In this document: one piece after another, positions 18,260 to 26,700 of the stretch | How positions within the stretch are numbered: position 1 is the stretch's first letter | Layout: every line of letters begins with the position of its first letter | NCBI GenBank assembly: GCA_030770535.1 | Contig: JASVEC010000222.1 | Coordinates: 1-29,959 of the forward strand | Direction of reading: 5' to 3' | DNA length: 29,959 nucleotides | Source of the DNA: Batkoa obscura | Taxonomy: Eukaryota; Entomophthoromycota; Entomophthoromycetes; Entomophthorales; Batkoaceae | Translations under genes and position numbers: made by a program | Notes under the pieces: generated by a model | What the model saw: the letters and a program-made list of their open reading frames with translations, nothing else | Told to the model about the DNA's origin: nothing | The model's database searches: none

Positions 18260-19523
18260 TTATAATAATTTTTTTAAAAATCTAATAGATAATATAAGTA
18301 ATAAGCCAACAACATAAAGTTTGCTAATATCATTGTAATACTAGTACCATAGGTATTGATACCACAGGTAGAAATAAAAGGTATTTGCTATGATACTGAT
18401 ATAAGGTGTTTGAGTTCGCAAAGTAGTAAATTAGAATTAGTCTCACGAGATCCATATTTTCTGTATCCTTTAGTAGTATAGAAATGTTGTTCAAATAAAT
18501 CAGTTGCATAATCAAGTCTTTTAGAACTGAATGAGCAATTGTTTTTACCCTTAATAAGTTAGATTGAAATTTGTTATTTTTATCTTCAATTATTGTCTTA
18601 AATTGGTCTTTTAAAAACCTAAGTGTGAATGTAAATTTATTAACATAAAGCCCAACTTCTGCTTCTTTTAGTTTAGCGACATTTCTAGGTTAGTCTCCGA
18701 ATATTCGTTCAACTCAGGTATCAATGTTTCCTTATTTTTACTAAGAATAAGTCCAATATTCATCATATTTGAGGATAATTTTAACATTGGTTCTAAATCA
18801 AAAAAGTATTAGCAATAATTAAGGAAAAACTAAAATCATCAAATAAACTATTATGTACTTTAATATTCAATTGTTTTTTATGCTATTTTATATAATAACA
18901 AGAAACATAAAAAGTGATAATTTGATCATAAAACTCGGTAAAAAACATATCTGTTTTGTATTCAATAATTTATACTTATTCCCCAAAGTTAGATAAGGTT
19001 GATATTCAATACTTAATCCATCAATAGCTTAGAACTCAATAATATCGGGTATTTTTAGTTGTTTTATTAAGTCATTACAACTTTTAGATAATCAGTTATA
19101 ATATAGCAAATTCATTAGGTTATTAGTTAGATATTTCTTTAATGGAATTAATGTTTCATCATATCATATAGTTACATAATTAATAATAAGATCTAAGAAA
19201 TGTTTTATACAATGTATCTTAGGCTTTAATAACACCTGAGTTCTCATAACGTTTTTTAATAAGTCACCATTGATAAGTTTATCTGTAAAATAGTTGGTTG
19301 GGCTATAGCCTTGGGTAAATTTAATATTACTTTCAATGGTTACATAACTGACTTGCTGCCCTCATAACATTAATTTTTTTCCAATCTTTAGTATGCCTTA
19401 GGTATATGAGCAACCAACTACACTTGAATGAAGCATTATATTCAATGGAATGTTGGTTTTATAGAAATGAATTGGCTTTGAATAATCAAGTAATAAAAGC
19501 CAAAAAGTAAAATAAAACTTCAT
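18260..19523 (-). pseudogene. UDP-glycosyltransferase pseudogene with large internal deletion
   Basis: This relic of the same family keeps a recognisable start and signal peptide (MKFYFTFWLLLL) and a TATA box. Downstream come remnants of conserved segments: VSYVTIESNIKF, QPYLTLGNKY, PRNVAKLKEA, FKTIIEDKNNKFQSNLLRVK and LCELKHLISVSQQ. It is about 450 bp shorter than the 1710-bp intact genes. Near 18710 the text passes from the GDQPRN region straight to the ELD...FLN region, so about 125 codons are missing, including WAPQ and SHGG of the donor site. The catalytic-His segment GGRSHI has become VGCSYT with a stop, and several other stops and frame changes are spread along it. It cannot give a working enzyme. 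The decay is uniform, which suggests an old loss. Confidence 0.9.
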
Positions 19524-19574
19524 TATACTAAAATCGCTATTTTTTATATCGATTTATCGATTCAAAAGTGACTT

Positions 19575-19582
19575 TTTATATA
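19575..19582 (-). promoter_or_regulatory. Relic TATA box of the glycosyltransferase pseudogene
   Basis: TATATAAA on the minus strand lies about 52 bp before the old ATG at 19523. The box is still perfect although the gene is dead. Confidence 0.45.
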
Positions 19583-20018
19583 CTCTTTCAATCTAGACAC
19601 ATAACTCAACATCGTTGATTCAATTTTTGTTTTTTGTGATGTAGTAATACCAATCCACTTAATTCTTTATACTTAATATAAAAAATTATGCCTTAATTAG
19701 TAAGTACAGGTTGTAGATAAAAAATCATTATTTGATTTAACATTAGATTTGTGTCAGTTTCAGTTTTCAATTACTAAAATAAGTGATAAGTAGAAGTGAA
19801 CCAATGATCACTTTAGGCATTTTTATTCTTATTGATTATAAACCATTGATTTTAATAAGCTTATTCTTATAACGCCTTATGAGCTTTATTAAGAGACTAA
19901 CTTGAGAATGCTGGATTTATAAAATGATAAGTTAACGCTCAGTCATGGTAATAAGATAAGGTAAGGGGAGCTTTTAACAAAACTTAGTTTTTGTGAAAAT
20001 TATAGTTAAAATGAGCTA

Positions 20019-20123
20019 TCTGGGAATGTATTTTTGTATTTAAGAATTTTACTAACAATTTTTCCACTCAAATAGCACTTAAAAGATGGAAAAAGTAATG
20101 AAGCCAAAAAAAAACATCTCCAT
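20019..20123 (+). repeat. MITE family 1, copy I
   Basis: This is a full copy, opening CTGGGAATGTATTTTTG and closing AAAACATCTCCAT. The core AAGAATTTTACTAACAATTT is well kept. Confidence 0.8.
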
Positions 20124-20301
20124 CTTCAAAATGATAAAAGCTGTGATGTTTAGTGAAAACCATAAGAGCATTTTGTAATAATAGGTTTTATTACACTATT
20201 TAGTTATATAAATTTTTGTTCTTGTATACCTGCTGCAATTTTACCATACTTAACTAACTGTTCATTGAGAGTAAAATTCTAAAAGCATGCTAAACTTAAT
20301 G

Positions 20302-20405
20302 ATATAGGGATGTGTCTTTTTGCTTAAAAATTTTACTAATAATCTTCCCACTTAAATAACACTTGAAAAATGGAAAAGTAGTGAAATCAAAAAACATCCC
20401 TATAT
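20302..20405 (+). repeat. MITE family 1, copy J
   Basis: This is a full copy with the best terminal symmetry in the window: ATATAGGGATG at the left and CATCCCTATAT at the right. The internal block TTCCCACTTAAATAACACTT is more diverged than the ends. Confidence 0.85.
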
Positions 20406-20493
20406 GATTGTTTATTTTTTTATCTTATTAATTTTTTATAGACTATAAATTAGAATTATCAAATAAATATTAAAAGAAAAAGACACCCCTACA

Positions 20494-20619
20494 TACAGCT
20501 ATTGCAGTTCTTTTGAGACTTAATTAAGCACTTATTTAGGAGAAATTTCTTTGTTAAAATTTGGCTAAGATATCTGAACCAGGGTTTAAAAAAGTTGTAG
20601 AGGAGTTACAACAGCTGTA
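20494..20619. mobile_element. MITE family 2, copy 2 (TA-flanked, terminal inverted repeats)
   Basis: The left end is TACAGCTATTGCAGTTCTTT, continuing TGAGACTTAATTA. The right end read on the minus strand is TACAGCTGTTGTAACTCCTC, giving imperfect terminal inverted repeats that start TA-CAGCT on both sides. The left 35 bp align with copy 1 at 12344 (shared TTCTTTTG and GACTT blocks). The interior is non-coding. TA flanks and CAG termini fit the Tc1/mariner superfamily. Confidence 0.6.
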
Positions 20620-21097
20620 GAATGTTTTTTATTTGTTTGGTTAGGTTTAAAGTTAAAGAAATATTGCCCTCAATGTGTACATATTCTAAAGTTATCCTGG
20701 GCTTAAGATAACTCCACAGCTTCAACCAACTAGAACCCAGTAGATAGAAAAATAAAATGGATTTAATAACCAAGCAAGTTTATTAAAATGAAAAACATAA
20801 GCTCAAAGTTCCTTATAATAAGTAAAATAAAGGCACGTGCTGTCATAAAATAAATTGATTTAATAAAAGAATTTTATTTTATTATTTAATAGTATTATGG
20901 TGAAATATAAAAATGAAAATAATTTATTATCAGAATTAGCCTTAATTGAAATAGTGATAACATGATTTGTTAAAAAATAATGAAATTGTAAAACTTTAAA
21001 TAGGTAATAATTTTTTAAAACCTAATGTATGAATATAATTGATTACATAATATAAATGTTGAAAAATAAATCAAGATTCATGTACAACAATTTGTAT

Positions 21098-21146
21098 AAT
21101 AATATAGTAATAATAATAATGATTCTTCTATTACTACTATTATTAA
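21098..21146. repeat. AT-trinucleotide imperfect hairpin
   Basis: A TAATAATATAGTAATAATAA stretch is followed, across a very short loop, by its near complement CTATTACTACTATTATTA. It is probably a microsatellite that turned on itself. No function is implied. Confidence 0.6.
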
Positions 21147-21450
21147 GACCAGAGACCAGCTATGGTTTAATTGAGGTATAACCTTTTTTGATTTAGCCCG
21201 CTTTAGGGAGTGTTGTATTCAATAAACATTCAGGTATTTTAAAAATAACAAAACATAATAAAATCAAGATAATAGCTTTACTGTAGTATTAAAATAAACC
21301 AAGAAACTAGTAATACTTTATGATTTATGATACAAATATGGATGCCATAAGAAAATTCTATGAATTTTAAATGAATTAAAGAAAATTTTATACCTATTAG
21401 GAACATAATACAATAGATTAAGCGGTAGATTCAATAGAATGAAAAAATAG

Positions 21451-21458
21451 TATAAAAA
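21451..21458 (+). promoter_or_regulatory. TATA box of carbonic anhydrase
   Basis: TATAAAAA lies 57 bp before the ATG at 21508. The leader is purine-rich with AATAATAATA repeats. Confidence 0.6.
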
Positions 21459-21507
21459 CTTGGAATAGTGTCTTTTCAAAATAAATAATAATAATACAAT
21501 AGATAAA

Positions 21508-22317
21508 ATGAAATTTAACGTTATTTTAAATTTACTAACTTTAACTTTAATTTATGGTTCCCAAGAATGGAGTTATAAAGGCGAAAATGGTCCAGAAAGA
21601 TGGGGCTTATTAAAAAAAGAGTATAGTGCATGTAGTGAAGGAAAAAGACAATCCCCAATTGCACTAAACCAAGGGTCCTATTTCACGAAGACAGAAAACT
21701 ATGTAAATCCATGGAAAGACAGTGATAAGTCATTCGGCTACGCTAATAACGGCCATTCATTGACTGTAGACTTAAAGGATTTAAAAGTACCATTTAAATT
21801 AGATTGCAAAAATTTAGAATTAAAACAGTTTCATGTCCATACACCTGCTGAACATACGGTAGATGGTAAAACATATGATTTGGAGGCCCATTTCGTTTTT
21901 ACTAATAGTAAAAGTAATTTATTCCAAGTTTTTGGCGTTTTTTTCCAGCAAGATGATAAACTAACTGATAACAGCGGATTCTTTAATAGCGTATTAAATA
22001 AATCTAATTCTACTATCAATATTAAAGATAGTAAAATTGATTTTAAAGGGTTGAACTTAGGTCAACTATATAACCAAGTTGACGGATTTAAATCAGGCTA
22101 TGTTTATCGTGGATCTTTAACTACCCCGCCATGTACTGAAGCAGTCCGATTTATTATTTCTGATAAGATATTACCAATTTCTAAAGCTCAATTAGATGTT
22201 TTTAAATTGTCAGTTCATGACAATAACGCAAGACCAATTCAAAAACTTACTGAATTCCATCAGCCTTCTATCTTAGACTTTAAGAAATGTGAGAAATGCA
22301 TAACTAAACAAAGTTAG
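21508..22317 (+). CDS. Secreted alpha-class carbonic anhydrase
   Basis: This is a single-exon gene of 269 codons for the zinc enzyme that interconverts CO2 and bicarbonate. The signal peptide is about 1-18, so it should act outside the cell or in the secretory pathway. The mature start EWSYKGENGPERWG is classic for the family. The zinc ligands are His109, His111 (QFHVH) and His128 (EAHF). The proton-shuttle residue is His83 (NNGHS). The gatekeepers Glu115 and Thr205 (SLTTPPCTE) are present, so it should be active. Cys42 and Cys209 match the usual family disulfide. Three further cysteines (Cys100 and a C-terminal Cys261-x-x-Cys264) are not part of that pair. N-glycosylation sites occur at NKS and NST (164-169). 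Length is normal for a secreted alpha enzyme, with no membrane anchor. An AATAAATAA signal follows near 22346. Confidence 0.95.
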   Translation: MKFNVILNLLTLTLIYGSQEWSYKGENGPERWGLLKKEYSACSEGKRQSPIALNQGSYFTKTENYVNPWKDSDKSFGYANNGHSLTVDLKDLKVPFKLDCKNLELKQFHVHTPAEHTVDGKTYDLEAHFVFTNSKSNLFQVFGVFFQQDDKLTDNSGFFNSVLNKSNSTINIKDSKIDFKGLNLGQLYNQVDGFKSGYVYRGSLTTPPCTEAVRFIISDKILPISKAQLDVFKLSVHDNNARPIQKLTEFHQPSILDFKKCEKCITKQS

Positions 22318-23726
22318 TTAAAATTACTTTAAGCATTTATTAAATAAATAATCCATATTTCTATCTATAATAATTTCATACTTTTTCAATTTCTATCGAG
22401 CAATTTCAATATATCACTTTAATGAAAAAGCATTTGACTAAACTTTAGTACTCTTTGTACATAGACGCTTAATAATTCTTGTTAACTATAGTAACTTGTT
22501 CTATTTAGGACAAGCTTAGAAGGCATATATATAATATTTTGAGTAAGAGAATGATGTTCACAACAGCTTATATTTACTCTTGAATCATTCAATAATTCAA
22601 TAGTTGAATATTTATAAATTGCTTTTATATGAGTTAAAATTCTAAAACTAAAGGAGAATAGTCTTTGGAAAAATCACATTTGCCACTCAATCTCTAGCTT
22701 TAGTAGTTTGAGCATGGTCTTCCCTGATTTTTTTTGAGGTTTTTTAGCTCTCTTACCTTCCATTAAATTTTTATCTTGGTCGCCAGTCTTGGGACCATGG
22801 ACTCTTTCTATCCCAAACTTTCAGCAGAGAAGCTACAGTTTCCATCTTACCCGATTTCCCTTTGTCTCACATTTGACTAAACTCTTGCAAAAAGAATATA
22901 AGTTTTCTAAATATGATTTTACCTATTCTAAATCCTATGCTTTTGAATTTAAGATTACTTCTAATTGTTTAGTAACTTACTTCTCTACTTTGCCTCTTCT
23001 TACTTCTTTAAATGCTCCCCCTCATACACGTTTCTTTTTCTTCTAGAAATAAAAGCACTTGAGGTTTAATTGCTTTACAAGATTTGAAAAAACGCATCAA
23101 AAAGTTGTAGTTGATACTAAATCTATCGATGCTCACATAATTATAAACTGAAAGCATGAAATTACAACATTTGTTAAAATTCGAATGAGTTGACTACAAT
23201 TGTTTTTTTGGTTGATGATTTTCTAATTATTTAAAATGTACTGAGATAAAGGCTCAATCGTCATCAGGCTAATTAAAAATACTGGATCTAAGCCAAGTTA
23301 TCAAAATATATACAGTCAGTGAATAGCTTGGCTTTTAAGGATAAGATCCATAGTATAATAGGCTTAAAATTGCAACAAAAGAATACTAAATATATATAAT
23401 CCATAGTTAATAGTAGCTATAAATACAAGATAAACATAATATTTATAACAGTTTTATACTATTTACCTGAAATCTCACACTACCGAAAAACCATAGGCGT
23501 AAATTACATTGACGAGTTGGATTCATCAAATGTTTCTATAATTACAAAACTCCTTTTTGTTTGGAACAATTTTTTAAAAAAATCTGGATTCAGGTGATTA
23601 AAAAAAATACAACCAATTAGAACTCAATAAGCTAAGATATCTCGGCATAGAATCAACTAAATTGAGATTAATTTTTTGGCTTGTTTAGTTTTTACAACCA
23701 GTTAGTTTAAATTTATTTAAGCAAAG
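22318..23726. other. Intergenic, carbonic anhydrase to CTR9
   Basis: This 1.4-kb stretch has no intact gene. From about 22650 to 23045 the G/C content rises and the minus strand turns purine-rich, with coding-like texture described separately. The rest is A/T-rich. No TATA box is evident before the CTR9 ATG. Confidence 0.5.
22650..23045 (-). other. Possible decayed coding stretch, origin unknown
   Basis: This segment stands out by its base content. On the minus strand it is rich in purines, and short stretches read like protein, for example FGIERVHGPKTGDQDK and KKSGKTMLKLLKLEIEW, in an interrupted reading. It may be the relic of a gene or of an element. No family was recognised. The plus-strand frame of 85 codons across it is rejected as a shadow. 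Confidence 0.25.
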
Positions 23727-26700
23727 ATGGATAATAATACAAATAAAAGTGGAAAGGATGATAATTATGACCCAATTAAACAGGATAGTTATAATCCAGT
23801 GAAGGATAGTAGCTATAACCCAGTAAAAGAGGATAGTTATAATAAATCTAGTATAATGCCAAGTAAAGAAGATAGTTTAAGGGCTGAATACCAAAAAGAA
23901 GAGAGTGGTGATAGATCTCATAGAGAGGCTCGCGGGAATAGCAATCGAGATGATTATTATCGTCGTACAGAAGACAATGATAGGTACTCAAGAGAATCAA
24001 GGAATAAAGGTGAGGAAAGAAGTAATCGAGATTCAAAGTATAGTGGCGGTGAAGATAAGTATCATAGGGATTCAAGAAATAGTGACAAATATACTAGAGA
24101 TTCAAAATTAGATGATGGTGATAGATACCCCAGAGATTCGAAATATAGTAGTGGTGAAGATAAATATTATAAAGATTCAAGGAATGGTGGAAATGGAGAT
24201 AAATACATTAAAGATTCTAAAACGGGTGACACTGATGATTATTATTCTAAAGAATCAAAAAACGGCGCTAGTGGAGATAGATACACTAGAGAATCAAGAA
24301 ATGGTGACAAGTATACTAGAGATTCAAAAAATAGTGGAGGGGATGATTATTACACCAGAGATAGCAGAGTTCGTGAAAGTAGAGGATATGTTAGAGATGA
24401 TTATGGTAGAAAAGATCATAGAAGTACTAAAGAATATGATGACGTTCCAAGAAGCTCTAGAGATGAACGTCGATACCCTGATAGAAGAGAAGATGAGAGA
24501 GCCAGAAGTAGGAGGGATGCAGGCAGAACCAGAGATACGTATACATCAGAAAGAGATAAATATCAAAGTATAATCGGGGAAAACAGCTTGAGTTATGGAA
24601 ATATAGGAGGGAGTAGTTTAATTAGCAATAATAAAGATGGAAATGAAAGCTCCGATTATGAATCTGCAATCGAAGATAAAAAACCGGAAATACTAAAAGA
24701 AGTACAAAAACCGGTTCCAGCTCCTCTTACTGGGTTTGAATTGGTCCTATCTCATAAAAGAGGGACTTTTCAACTTTCTGATTACTATAACTATGCAGTA
24801 ATTTTTATCAAATTTAGACTAAATACCTTTAATCAAATTTTGAATTTAGATGTATTACTTAAAAGGAGGCGAATTGTACGATGCAAAGGAAGCAGTTGTT
24901 TATGGTATTTCAAAAGGTACTATTAAAGTAATTATACGGAAAAATAAAATAATGAATAAAATTATTTAGCTCGTCGTCAATTAATAGATGCTCAGCTTAA
25001 TGATAAGCAAATAAATGACTCAGAAAATGTATTAAAATGTATATTCAACTTGCTATATGGCATCATAGCTATCATATGTCATCAAAAAACATTCATTCTC
25101 TACTACGATGAATTACACAATGCAATGAATATTGGGTTGAGTGAAGCTGATCGACTTGTATCCGAAAAATTTGGTGGTAGAATTGAATATAGTATTATAC
25201 GTGGTTATTTTGCATTTTTCTCTCAAAAATACCCTTTATCCAGAGAATTTTTTGAAAGAGCTCTAACAATCAAAAGTGACAGTGCTACTGCACTTTACGG
25301 TATGGGTTTAGCATGCTACTTTGACAAGGATTATAAAATGGCATTGAAACATTTTTTAAAGGTATTGGTTATACAAGTTAAAGGTGAGTTAGATCTTCCT
25401 TTTAAGGTTATTGATGTAAGGGTAGCTATTGCTCAGTGCCATCTCAAATTAAATAACATCAATAAGTTTTTTTTTGTCCTTAAAGGAGCTACTAAACAAG
25501 TAAGCTATGTTAATTTTACTCCTATATAAACTTAACTGTTTTATTTAGTCTCCTAATGATGATAAGATGTTAGCCTATTATTTAGTGACATTATTAAATC
25601 AGTTTAAAAAAAATCCAAAGTTGATGATTAAATTAGATGATAAGACTATACATATTATTGATGAACTTCAAATTACTTGTGAAAATGCAATCTTACAATT
25701 TCCAGAAAATCAAGTGGTCAATATTGTTCAGGCTGAACTATATTTTTTTGAGAGAGACTTTGAAAAGGTATGAGTTATTCAATCAATCGACAAGAATTAA
25801 ATTTAGTAAATTTCTATAGGCATTCGAATTTGCTAAAAAAGCAAGTATTGAGGTAGGTTCTTATGATCCATACGTTAATTCAGAAGCAGCAGCCATGTTA
25901 GGCAAAATTTATTATTTTATGAAAGACTATGATAATGCAAAATTCTTTTTTGAACATGCGTTGAAGTACAATCCATATTGTTCATTGGCTAGCATTGGAG
26001 TTATTTTGGTATCTGTAATCAAAGGTAAATTAATTTTTATATTTTAGTATATTAATTTAATATAATCTGTTTTAGGGGACTTTGTTGCTGCTAAAAAAGC
26101 AGGTGAGCATGCAATAAAAAACAATCTTTGGTCTCTTGATCCAAAAAGTACAGAAGATATCAAATTAACTTTGGTAAGACTCCTATTTATTTTATACATC
26201 TTATTGATATTAAATTAACATTAGTTCTTCATTATTGTATCTTGTCAAGTTATGTATATTAATGGTCCAGGTGAAAGTGATGAATTTAGAATTGCAGCCC
26301 GTGTTGCAAAGAAGCATTTGGATTCTTTCATGTCTTCTATGGATATTAATTTAAAGGATGATATGTTTAATGCTTTTTCTGCTTATGGTAGAGCATACAC
26401 TAAAACAGATTCCCTTGCACCATTATCAATTAATGAATATAATTATGCCAATGCTATTTATTTAGAAAATGATGAGCCTTCTGCAAGAATTAAATTATCA
26501 AAAAACTTTAATAATATTGGAGTATGCTACTTAACATTGGGTAATATTAAATTGATCTTAATATTAATAATATTTATTAAAATAAATTTAGGGCAAAATC
26601 AGGATGCATTTGAGAGCTTCCGAAAAGCAGTAAAAGCAATAAAATACATTGATAATGAAGAAAGTAAAATGGTCTGGATAACTTATTCATTTAACACAGC

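Larger units (their letters stand above)
19524..21450. other. Intergenic, pseudogene to carbonic anhydrase
   Basis: This is about 1.9 kb without a coding frame. It contains the old promoter of the pseudogene, two MITE family 1 copies (20019 and 20302), one MITE family 2 copy (20494), a fragment resembling a MITE end just before it (20478-20493) and an AT-trinucleotide hairpin (21098-21146). Confidence 0.55.

Noticed and set aside
18330-18515. 61-codon minus-strand frame
   Set aside because: It is a piece of the glycosyltransferase pseudogene in a shifted frame.
870-20405. The dispersed 100-bp repeats considered as a CRISPR array
   Set aside because: The copies are far apart, in both orientations, with terminal inverted repeats and irregular spacing, in a eukaryotic genome.
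21831-22019. 62-codon minus-strand frame within carbonic anhydrase
   Set aside because: It is the antisense shadow of a conserved enzyme.
22789-23046. 85-codon plus-strand frame
   Set aside because: It is a pyrimidine-rich text ending in polyphenylalanine, opposite a purine-rich relic. It does not look like coding.
23848-24573. Three further frames (75, 68 and 153 codons) within CTR9 exon 1
   Set aside because: They arise from the regular purine-rich repeat array. The frame that splices onto the TPR exons is the real one.
25637-25819. 60-codon plus-strand frame over CTR9 exon 4 and intron 4
   Set aside because: It is out of frame with the conserved TPR reading and runs through an intron.
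26174-26249. Alternative longer intron 6 of CTR9 ending at 26249
   Set aside because: At 76 bp it is outside the 47-54 bp range and breaks the frame. The acceptor at 26224 keeps it.
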